Source: DASQVO01 sp035640715 (GTDB taxonomy: Bacteria > Actinomycetota > Actinomycetes > Streptosporangiales > Streptosporangiaceae). Taken from it: a stretch of DNA of 5,240 nucleotides. The DNA is taken from contig DASQVO010000304.1 in the NCBI GenBank assembly GCA_035640715.1, positions 1 to 5,240 on the forward strand. The letters are read 5' to 3'. The notes under the pieces were generated by a model, which saw nothing but the letters and a program-made list of their open reading frames with translations, had not been told where the DNA came from and ran no database searches. Each line of letters starts with the position of its first letter. Positions within the stretch are counted from its first letter, which is position 1. Below, one piece after another: positions 1 through 5,240 of the stretch. The position numbers and the translations under genes are program-made.

Positions 1-282
1 GACCAGGCGATGACGCTGGACGAGCAGTTCCGGCCGGTCCTGAAGTCCGGCAGCCCGGTCATCACCGGCGTGGGCTCGGTGGCAGTGCGCGACGCGCTGC
101 GGACCTACCAGCCATTGCTCGGCCTGCACGGTCACATCCACGAGTCACGCGGCGAGGCGAGGATCGGCAGGTCCAAATCGATCAATCCGGGCAGCGAGTA
201 CTCCGAGGGAGTGCTGCGCGGGGCCCTCATCACTCTCTCCGCGAAGAAGGGGCTGCGTGGTTACCAGCTTGTCGCCGGATGA
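1..282 (+). CDS. Metallophosphoesterase, C-terminal fragment
   Basis: The left edge of the window cuts this gene, leaving the last 93 residues. The fragment carries HGHIH at visible residues 43-47 (bases 127-141), the GHxH-type metal-binding motif that closes the active site of calcineurin-like phosphoesterases. It is followed by an INPGSEY segment and a GVLRGALITL strand, both typical of the C-terminus of small bacterial and archaeal metallophosphoesterases. Known members bind two metal ions and cleave phosphomonoesters or phosphodiesters; the substrate cannot be told from this end. The N-terminal DxH and GNxD/GNHE motifs would lie upstream. The stop TGA (280-282) lies inside the next gene, whose GTG start is at 257, giving a 26-base overlap that suggests co-transcription. 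The family call is solid, the role is unknown, and a link to purine catabolism is not implied by the sequence. Confidence 0.85.
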   Translation, partial: DQAMTLDEQFRPVLKSGSPVITGVGSVAVRDALRTYQPLLGLHGHIHESRGEARIGRSKSINPGSEYSEGVLRGALITLSAKKGLRGYQLVAG

Positions 283-841
283 GCCGGCGCCGGTCGTCGG
301 CGTGATCGGGTCCGCGCGCATCCGGGAAGGCGACGAACGGTGGCAGCAGGCCCGCGACCTCGGCTCCGCGCTCGGGACGCATGGCTGGCAGGTGATGACC
401 GGCGGGTACGGTGGTCTGATGGAGGCAGCCGCCCGCGGCGCGCATGAGGCCGGCGCGCCCGTCATCGGCCTGCCGATGCGAGGCTGGCGTGAGCTGATCC
501 CCAATCGCTGGTGTGGTGAGCTGCGGTGGGCGGAGGACTACGCTGAGCGGCTCAGGCACCTGCTGGGCTGTGACGCGGTCATCGCGCTCGCGGGCGGGGT
601 CGGGACCCTGACCGAGGCGGCGGTCACCTGGTCGGCCCGGCAGACCGAGCCGGATGCCGCGCACCTGGTGCTGCTCGGGTCCCACTGGCGGCGGCTGCTG
701 GACGCGTTCACCGCCGGCCTGGTGGTCGGCCCGGAAGATCTCCAGCTGGTTCACCTCGCCGACGACGTCGGGCACGCGGTGCGGACGGTAGAACGCCTGC
801 TGCGGTCTGGCTCGCTGGCGCAGGCGCACCCGAGGGGCTGA
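257..841 (+). CDS. LOG-family (lysine-decarboxylase-like fold) putative nucleotide phosphoribohydrolase
   Basis: This 194-residue protein has the Rossmann-like fold of the LOG/TIGR00725 group. A first strand with a glycine turn (VVGVIGSARI, about residues 13-22) is followed by GGYGGLMEAAARGA (49-62), matching the family GGG-x-G-LM motif. An ER pair (97-98) and GGVGTLTE (113-120) correspond to the family's active-site Arg and PGGxGTxxE motif. The usual Pro before GGVGT is Ala here. Characterised LOG proteins split nucleoside 5'-monophosphates into free base and ribose 5-phosphate. The relatives were long mislabelled lysine decarboxylases. GTG at 257 is chosen because it follows a strong GA-rich ribosome binding site (AAGAAGGGG, 244-252) and leaves the first strand intact; GTG at 302 would cut into it. 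The stop TGA overlaps the allantoinase ATG by one base (TGATG), implying translational coupling. A role in releasing purine bases for catabolism is inference. Confidence 0.82.
   Translation: MVTSLSPDEPAPVVGVIGSARIREGDERWQQARDLGSALGTHGWQVMTGGYGGLMEAAARGAHEAGAPVIGLPMRGWRELIPNRWCGELRWAEDYAERLRHLLGCDAVIALAGGVGTLTEAAVTWSARQTEPDAAHLVLLGSHWRRLLDAFTAGLVVGPEDLQLVHLADDVGHAVRTVERLLRSGSLAQAHPRG
832..837 (+). promoter_or_regulatory. Ribosome binding site of allantoinase
   Basis: GAGGGG lies four bases before the ATG at 841, inside the last codons of the LOG-family gene. With the TGATG stop/start overlap it fixes the allantoinase start and supports coupled translation. Confidence 0.65.
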
Positions 842-2169
842 TGGTGGACTTGATCATCCACGCCCCCCGGGCGGTGACCCCGCAGGGTGAGGTGCCGGCG
901 TCCGTGGTCGTCCGGGACGGCCGGATCAGCCGGGTTGCAGAGATCGGCCACCAGGAACCCGCCAGCGAGGTGATCGAACTCGGCCCGGACGAAGTACTGC
1001 TCCCCGGGCTCGTCGACTCACACGTCCACGTGAACGAGCCGGGCCACGCCGACTGGGAGGGCTTCACCGCCGCTACCCGCGCCGCCGCCGCTGGCGGCAT
1101 CACCACCCTGATCGACATGCCGCTGGACAGCGTGCCCCTCACCACCGACACCGCCGCGCTGGCCGCCAAGCGGGCGGCCGCTGCCGGGCAGTGTTTCGTG
1201 GACGTCGGCTTCTGGGGCGGTGCCGTCCCGGGCAACCTTGACCGCCTGCCCGCCCTCCACCGGGCGGGAGTGCTGGGGTTCAAGTGCTTCCTGGCCGACT
1301 CGGGCTCACCGGACTTCCCGCTGCTGCCGCCAGCCGCGCTCCGGCAGGCTCTGGGCGTGCTGCGGGACCTGGACGCGGTCCTGCTGGTGCACGCCGAGAG
1401 CGAGGCCGAACTGGCGGCCGCGCCCCGGCCTGCAGGCCGCAGCTACGCCGCGTTCCTGGCCTCCCGGCCGCCCCGCTCGGAGGAAGCAGCGGTCGCGGCG
1501 GTGCTGGACGCCGCCAGGGAGACCGGGGGACGGGTCCATATCGTGCACGTGTCCAGTGCGAGCGCGCTGCCCATGATCGCCGCCGCCCGGCGCGACGGGG
1601 TGCAGGTCACCGCGGAGACCTGCCCGCATTACCTGGCGCTGGCAGCCGAGGACATCCCGGACGGGGCAACCGAATACGCCTGCTGCCCCCCGGTCCGCGA
1701 CGCCGCTAACCGCGAACTGCTGTGGCAGGCGCTGGCCGACGGCACGCTGGACCTTGTCGTGTCCGACCATTCGCCCTGCCCGCCGCAGCTCAAGCACCTG
1801 CACACTGGGGACTTCGCAGCGGCGTGGGGCGGCATCTCCTCACTGCAGATCAGCTTGCCGGTGGTGTGGACGCAGGCGCGGCAGCGCGGGCTGGGCCTGG
1901 CGGACATCGCCTGCTGGATGAGCGAGGGCCCGGCACGGCTGGCCGACCTGCCCGGCAAGGGCCGCATCGCTGCCGGCTACGACGCCGACCTGTGCGCGTT
2001 CGCGCCGGAGGAGGAGTTCACCGTGATGCCGGAGGCGCTGCACCACAAGCACCCGCTCACCCCGTACGCCGGTCACACGCTGCACGGGGTGGTGCGCCGG
2101 ACCTGGCTGCGCGGGCACGAGGCCGGCTCCTCTCCGGCTGGCCGGCTCATCCTGAAAGGACAGCCGTGA
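841..2169 (+). CDS. allB: Allantoinase (cyclic amidohydrolase)
   Basis: Allantoinase hydrolyses allantoin to allantoate in the cytoplasm, the first step of ureide breakdown after uric acid oxidation. The 442-residue product has the normal family length and an amidohydrolase TIM barrel flanked by a small beta domain. All metal ligands of the binuclear centre are visible: HVH in DSHVHVNEPG (His61, His63), the carbamylatable Lys148 in GFKCF, His184 in LLVHAE, His236 in IVHVSS, and Asp309 in VVSDHSPC. NEPG after HVH, TAETCPHYL (257-265) and GGISSLQ (330-336) favour allantoinase over dihydropyrimidinase or dihydroorotase. The C-terminal segment (HHKHPLTPYAG) is also allantoinase-like. The ATG shares its A with the preceding stop and has a good ribosome binding site. 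Its stop overlaps the downstream racemase GTG by four bases. Nothing indicates damage. Neighbouring racemase and allantoicase sequences strongly support the assignment. Confidence 0.95.
   Translation: MVDLIIHAPRAVTPQGEVPASVVVRDGRISRVAEIGHQEPASEVIELGPDEVLLPGLVDSHVHVNEPGHADWEGFTAATRAAAAGGITTLIDMPLDSVPLTTDTAALAAKRAAAAGQCFVDVGFWGGAVPGNLDRLPALHRAGVLGFKCFLADSGSPDFPLLPPAALRQALGVLRDLDAVLLVHAESEAELAAAPRPAGRSYAAFLASRPPRSEEAAVAAVLDAARETGGRVHIVHVSSASALPMIAAARRDGVQVTAETCPHYLALAAEDIPDGATEYACCPPVRDAANRELLWQALADGTLDLVVSDHSPCPPQLKHLHTGDFAAAWGGISSLQISLPVVWTQARQRGLGLADIACWMSEGPARLADLPGKGRIAAGYDADLCAFAPEEEFTVMPEALHHKHPLTPYAGHTLHGVVRRTWLRGHEAGSSPAGRLILKGQP
2155..2160 (+). promoter_or_regulatory. Ribosome binding site of racemase
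   Basis: AAAGGA sits five bases before the GTG at 2166, within the allantoinase C-terminal codons. It decides the racemase start: the frame is open far upstream, but only from this GTG does the product begin with the family's ILVVNPNTS N-terminus. Confidence 0.7.
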
Positions 2170-2909
2170 AGATACTGGTGGTGAACCCCAACACCTCGCG
2201 GTCGATGACACAGAGCATCGATGCCGCTGCCCGGGGAGCCGCCTCCGCGGGTACGAAGATCCTCACTGTGCAGCCCTTCTTCGGCCCAGAGGCGATCGAC
2301 TGTGCGATGGAAGGCTACCTGTCGGCGGTGGCGGTGATGGACCGGATCACCGCCACCGCCGAGCCCTACGACGCGGTGGTGCTGGCGGGGTTCGGTGAGC
2401 CGGGCCGGGAAGGCGTGCAGGAGATCGTCGAGGTACCGGTCATGGACATCGCGGAAAGCTCCGCGCACGTGGCGCAGATGATCGGGCGCAACTACTCGGT
2501 CGTGACCACCATGCAGCGCTCGGTCGGCGCTATCGAGGACCGGCTGTCGCTGGCCGGGCTGTCCGCCCGGTGTGCGTCGGTGCGCGCGTGCGGGCTGTCC
2601 ACCGCCGACGTCGACCGCGATCCTGAGGCGGCTGCCGCAGCGATCGTCGTCGAAGCGGAACGCGCCGTCCGTGACGACCGCGCCGAGGTAATCTGCTTGG
2701 GCTGCGGCGGCATGGCCGGCCTGGATGAAATGATCACCAGCCGCCTTGGCGTGCCGGTGGTCGACGGTGTGGCGGCCGGGGTGCGGCTCGCCGAGGCCGT
2801 AGCCGGGATGGGGCTGCGGACCAGCAAGGTGTGCACGTACGCGCCGCCCGAGCCCAATCTGATCAACGGCTGGCCGGTGACGGCGCGGCGGGCAGGGCGA
2901 CAGCCATGA
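2166..2909 (+). CDS. Asp/Glu/hydantoin racemase family protein, probable allantoin racemase
   Basis: The 247-residue product begins with KILVVNPNTS, the signature start of the hydantoin/allantoin racemase branch of the Asp/Glu racemase superfamily, and has the usual length for it. Members interconvert enantiomers of 5-substituted hydantoins or allantoin, allowing a stereospecific allantoinase to use both forms. Two pseudo-symmetric halves are seen: the first around VVLAGFGEPG (71-80), the second around VICLGCGGMAGL (175-186), followed by GVPVVDGV (195-202). The usual catalytic pair is one Cys per half. The second is present (Cys180, with Cys177 nearby), but the first position holds Gly75. Racemisation by the standard two-base mechanism is therefore uncertain, or this subgroup works differently. 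GTG at 2166 has a ribosome binding site five bases upstream and overlaps the allantoinase stop (GTGA). The stop overlaps the allantoicase start (ATGA). The substrate is inferred from the neighbours. Confidence 0.85.
   Translation: MKILVVNPNTSRSMTQSIDAAARGAASAGTKILTVQPFFGPEAIDCAMEGYLSAVAVMDRITATAEPYDAVVLAGFGEPGREGVQEIVEVPVMDIAESSAHVAQMIGRNYSVVTTMQRSVGAIEDRLSLAGLSARCASVRACGLSTADVDRDPEAAAAAIVVEAERAVRDDRAEVICLGCGGMAGLDEMITSRLGVPVVDGVAAGVRLAEAVAGMGLRTSKVCTYAPPEPNLINGWPVTARRAGRQP
2894..2897 (+). promoter_or_regulatory. Ribosome binding site of allantoicase remnant
   Basis: AGGG lies eight bases before the ATG at 2906, which overlaps the racemase stop as ATGA. The start of the broken allantoicase gene is therefore intact and should still be translated. 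Confidence 0.5.
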
Positions 2910-3207
2910 CCGTTTCCCAGATCGACCTCGCATCTCGCTGGCTAGGTGGCGGCGTCCTGCGGGCGAGCGACGAGTCCTTCGGGTTCAAGGAGAACCTCCT
3001 GGTCCCCGGCGCGGCGGACTTCACGCCGGCCGGTACGGCCCCCGCGGTGAGATCGTCGACGGCTGGGAAACCCGGCGGCGGCGTGGCGTGCCCGGCCACG
3101 ACTGGGTGGTCGTCCGCCTCGGTGCGCCCGGCGTCATCACCAGCGTCGACGTGGACACCAGTTTCTTCACCGGCAACTATCCCCCGGTGTGTCGGCTGGA
3201 GGTCGTG
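2906..3207 (+). pseudogene. alc: Allantoicase, frameshifted and truncated
   Basis: Allantoicase splits allantoate into ureidoglycolate and urea and normally has about 330 residues in two similar halves. Only the N-terminal third is recognisable. From ATG 2906 the first frame gives DLASRWLGGGVLRASDE and FKENLLVPGAADFTP, typical of the family N-terminus. The following conserved part, YGPRGEIVDGWETRRRR then PGHDWVVVRLGAPGVI and DTSFFTGNYPP, is in another frame (from about 3031). One base appears to be missing between 3026 and 3043; the run of five C at 3039-3043 is one candidate site. Reading GC(N) at 3029-3030 as a codon restores a normal alignment. Similarity ends near LEV (3199-3207). The rest of the first half and the whole second half, with its repeated GDGWETRRRR and IYPDGG motifs, are absent. 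The second frame stays open to TAA 3682-3684 through transposase-like sequence. A sequencing error could explain the frameshift but not the truncation. Confidence 0.85.
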
Positions 3208-3237
3208 GTCAGTATGCGTCCGGTCAGTGCGTTCGCC

Positions 3238-3420
3238 AGCAGTCCAGCTCCGGAAATCCAGGAACTGCGCCGCGGGCTGCGGGGCCGGTGGCACCTGCCG
3301 CCCGGGCCGGTGATCTGGGCCGCCGATGAAACCCACCGGCAGCTGCTGCCGCACCTGCGCGCATCCTGGACACTGCGCGGACGCCGCCCCGAGGTTGCCC
3401 TGTTCGCCGCTGTCGGCGAG
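3238..3420 (+). mobile_element. Internal fragment of IS630-type DDE transposase
   Basis: In the same frame as the distal allantoicase part, this stretch reads SPAPEIQEL (from 3241), then LPPGPVIWAADET with the acidic DE pair at 3325-3330, then LLPHLRASWTLRGRRPEV and ALFAAVGE. IS630-family transposases show SPDPEF, about 25 residues later a hydrophobic strand ending in DE (first catalytic Asp), then LLPxxRxxWxxRGxRP and a strand like VTVFGALE. The order and spacing agree well. About eight residues usually found between RGxRP and the last strand (PTPGxN-type) appear missing. Neither the helix-turn-helix start nor the later catalytic D and E are visible, and I see no terminal inverted repeats. 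It is therefore a dead remnant, not an intact insertion sequence. It most likely explains why the allantoicase is cut short. The call rests on motif recall, not a database search. Confidence 0.6.
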
Positions 3421-3656
3421 CTCCGGCCGGAAATCCGCGTCAGGACCCGCTATCACGACCGGGCCCACCCACTCGAGTCCCTCGCCCATGTCGCCGTGTG
3501 GACGGCGTCCGGCACCTGCCTACCGCTCGCTCTGCCGCGCCCCTGCGCCGACCCGGCCAGCCCGCCGGGAGCCTGGCGAGGAACAGCTGCGGAGCAGGCG
3601 GTCAGCAGCGCGGAGCCGCAAACAGGTCACGGCCCCGCGCTGATCGTGCTGACGGG
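3421..3656 (+). other. Unassigned open stretch after the transposase remnant
   Basis: The frame running through the transposase remnant remains open here and would add about 87 residues before the stop at 3682-3684, with fairly GC-rich third positions at first. The translation (containing RVRTRYHDRAHPLESLAHVAVW) matches neither the missing allantoicase half nor a transposase segment I recognise. From about 3520 it becomes low in hydrophobic order and rich in Pro, Ala and Gly. No ribosome binding site or start suggests an independent gene, and the opposite strand shows only frames that shadow this one. It is best viewed as decayed sequence or the tail of an accidental fusion. No convincing terminator hairpin is present. 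Confidence 0.4.
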
Positions 3657-5240
3657 TCAGCCGGTCACGCTGAGGCCGTTGTAATACACCAGGCCAGGAT
3701 CGCCCGTTGCATGCGAGGACAGGAACAGTGCCGCGTCCTGAGTGGCGGCCTGACCGGACAGCGTCTCCGAGCCCACCTCCTTCCAGGTGGTGCCGTCGGT
3801 GGAGTAGTAACCGGTGTACGTGGACCCGTTCCGTACCAGCCTGAGCCAGACCGGCGTGGTGTCGGGGATGGCACCGATACCCGGGGTCTGGTTGTCGATG
3901 TAGGTTCCGCCGTTGTCGTTCCATCCGAGCTGAATGCCGTCTTCCGGCGACTCGTACAAGATCACCCCTTCGGTGCTGGTGCCCGCACCGGCGACGTCGT
4001 TGCGCACCATAATGCCGGCCTTGGCGTAACCGCTTACGTTCTGCTGCGAGATAACTTCGGTCTGTACCGTTGACGTGGCGCCGACCACGCCTTTCTGGTA
4101 GATCGCCCCGTAGTGGTCGGCACCTACCCAGACATCGGAGCCTGCCGCGTCGATGGCGAACTTCTGGCCAAGCTGGCCAAAGTGAGCCGGTGCGTCAGTG
4201 GCGGACGAATACGTCTGGTACGGCGCCTGCACCGGCGAGTACACGGCGTTGAACGGCACGGTTACTGGCCATTGCGCCGGATCGCCGCCCGCCGCAGGTG
4301 CGGTCCACGAGGTGTTCAGCGTGATCTGGACTGTGGCGATCGGCTCGGATGTGCTCGTGGTCGGTGGCGTGACCGTCCATGCGTAACTGGCCGACCTGCC
4401 GGGCGGCAGCGCGGTCGCCGTGGGGTCCGAGCCTGCCGGCGTGACCTGCCAGCCGGGTGGCACCTGGCTCCAGCCGGTCCGCACGTCGGCGGCCGCGGCG
4501 ACGCCATAGTTGGTCACGGTCGCCCGCACGCCGGCGGGCTGGCCGCCCTGCAGCCACGTCCCCGCGGCGCCGCTCAGGCTGGTCACGACGAGCGGCGCCG
4601 CGTTCGGCTGCGTGGTCGGGTGGACACGGTACATCACCACGCCGTGTGCGGGCACGGTCGCGGCGATCGTCCCTGCGGTCTCATAGCGCTTTCCTGTCCA
4701 CAGGTCGGTGAGCAGGTACACCTGCCGACCGTGCGGCGGCGCGGTGAAGCCAGCCTGGGACGCGGTGGTGCTGATCGCCTGCGGCGCGTTGTCCGAGTTG
4801 AACAGCACGACCGCGCGGTCCCCGTTCGCCAGTGGCTTGGTGAGCACCCAGATGCCGTTCGTGCCGTCCACCACGGGCACGCCCTGCTTGCCGAGCGGGT
4901 CCTGGTCGACCGCGATGACCGCGCGGTTCTCGTAGATCGACCGGGTGGTGGCGGTCATGTTCGGGATGTTGGTGCCGGCGATGAGCGGTGCGGCCATCTC
5001 GGCCCACAGGCTGAACTCGGTCCGCTGCTCCGTCGGCGTCATCCCGCCGTTGCCGATCTCCAGCATGTCCGGGTCGTTCCAGGCGCCGGGATGCGCGTAG
5101 GGGTACAGGTCCACGTTTTGCTGGAAGTTGGAGAGCATGCTGCCGAAGCTGTCGGAGATGTCCCCGGTGGTGCGCCACAGGTTTCCCACCTCGGGCGCCC
5201 ACGTCCATGGCTGGTTGACACCCCATTCGCACAGGCTGTA
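3657..5240 (-). CDS. GH27 alpha-galactosidase with NEW3-like and concanavalin-like C-terminal domains (N-terminus outside window)
   Basis: The right edge cuts the 5' end, leaving 527 residues. Visible residues 1-120 are the end of the GH27 barrel: YSLCEWGVNQPW, VGNLWRTTGDI, then AWNDPDML (53-60), where Asp58 corresponds to the family's acid/base residue, and AVDQDPLGKQG (110-120). The nucleophile Asp would lie upstream. Residues 121-207 form the antiparallel beta domain after the barrel (VWVL-type, VVLFNSD, DLWTGK). Residues 215-335 resemble the NEW3 alpha-galactosidase-associated domain. Residues 345-527 resemble a DUF1349/concanavalin-like domain (AGIMVRND, WLRLVRNGSTYTGYYSTDGTTW). The enzyme probably removes terminal alpha-galactosyl, or beta-L-arabinopyranosyl, units from plant polysaccharides outside the cell. 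A signal peptide is expected but not in view. The stop (TGA, 3657-3659) falls 28 bases inside the opposing open frame, so the two genes converge without a spacer. No functional tie to the ureide genes is seen. Confidence 0.92.
   Translation of the reverse strand, partial: YSLCEWGVNQPWTWAPEVGNLWRTTGDISDSFGSMLSNFQQNVDLYPYAHPGAWNDPDMLEIGNGGMTPTEQRTEFSLWAEMAAPLIAGTNIPNMTATTRSIYENRAVIAVDQDPLGKQGVPVVDGTNGIWVLTKPLANGDRAVVLFNSDNAPQAISTTASQAGFTAPPHGRQVYLLTDLWTGKRYETAGTIAATVPAHGVVMYRVHPTTQPNAAPLVVTSLSGAAGTWLQGGQPAGVRATVTNYGVAAAADVRTGWSQVPPGWQVTPAGSDPTATALPPGRSASYAWTVTPPTTSTSEPIATVQITLNTSWTAPAAGGDPAQWPVTVPFNAVYSPVQAPYQTYSSATDAPAHFGQLGQKFAIDAAGSDVWVGADHYGAIYQKGVVGATSTVQTEVISQQNVSGYAKAGIMVRNDVAGAGTSTEGVILYESPEDGIQLGWNDNGGTYIDNQTPGIGAIPDTTPVWLRLVRNGSTYTGYYSTDGTTWKEVGSETLSGQAATQDAALFLSSHATGDPGLVYYNGLSVTG

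Noticed and set aside
279..281. ATG overlapping the metallophosphoesterase stop (ATGA) as an alternative LOG-family start
   Set aside because: It is in a different frame and reaches a stop after a few codons.
230..829. Long open frame on the - strand opposite the LOG-family gene
   Set aside because: The translation is Arg/Pro/Gln-rich with no family resemblance. It is the usual antisense shadow of a GC-rich coding region.
1722..2165. Upstream extension of the racemase frame
   Set aside because: The extension lies wholly over the allantoinase 3' half and reads as low-complexity Ala/Arg/Gly. The GTG at 2166 with its ribosome binding site gives the canonical family start.
2073..2933. 286-codon open frame on the - strand opposite the racemase
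   Set aside because: It is rich in His, Arg and Gly without domain motifs, and the + strand frame there has clear racemase motifs and a ribosome binding site.
3026..3050. Programmed ribosomal frameshifting to produce a full allantoicase
   Set aside because: No slippery heptamer with a downstream hairpin is evident, and the product would still lack most of the enzyme.
3648..3661. Short palindrome GCTGAC-GG-GTCAGC near the convergent gene ends, a possible terminator
   Set aside because: The stem is only five or six pairs with a very small loop, has no T-tract, and lies across the GH27 stop codon. It is too weak to call.

Overview
The window is very GC-rich and densely packed, with G/C-dominated third codon positions, GTG as well as ATG starts, and GA-rich ribosome binding sites. 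This points to a high-GC actinomycete such as a Streptomyces relative; no marker gene in the window allows a finer placement. No tRNA, rRNA, CRISPR array or clear promoter is visible.

Positions 1-3207 (+ strand) hold a compact run of genes, all read rightward and all overlapping: the C-terminal end of a metallophosphoesterase (1-282), a LOG-family nucleotide phosphoribohydrolase-like protein (257-841), an allantoinase (841-2169), a hydantoin/allantoin-racemase-like protein (2166-2909) and the start of an allantoicase (from 2906). The overlaps (26, 1, 4 and 4 bases) suggest one transcript with coupled translation. The last three genes form a ureide branch of purine breakdown: the racemase interconverts allantoin enantiomers, allantoinase opens the ring to allantoate, and allantoicase would split allantoate into ureidoglycolate and urea. 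The LOG-family gene may feed purine bases into this pathway, but that is inference.

The allantoicase is broken. About 40 codons in, the frame shifts by one base (near 3026-3043). After about 100 codons the allantoicase similarity ends abruptly (near 3207), and the same open frame continues into a stretch that reads like an internal piece of an IS630-type DDE transposase (about 3238-3420). A further 236 bases (3421-3656) stay open but match nothing I recognise. The second allantoicase half is missing.

Positions 3657-5240 (- strand) hold the C-terminal 527 residues of a secreted-type GH27 alpha-galactosidase. In order they are the end of the catalytic barrel with the acid/base Asp, a beta-sandwich domain, a NEW3-like domain and a C-terminal concanavalin-like (DUF1349-type) domain. 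It converges on the ureide operon with no intergenic spacer. Its N-terminus lies beyond the right edge. The two gene groups have no evident functional link.

I found no convincing undescribed system. The points most worth a second look are the decayed allantoicase with its transposon scar, the LOG-allantoinase coupling, and the racemase that lacks one of the two usual catalytic cysteines.
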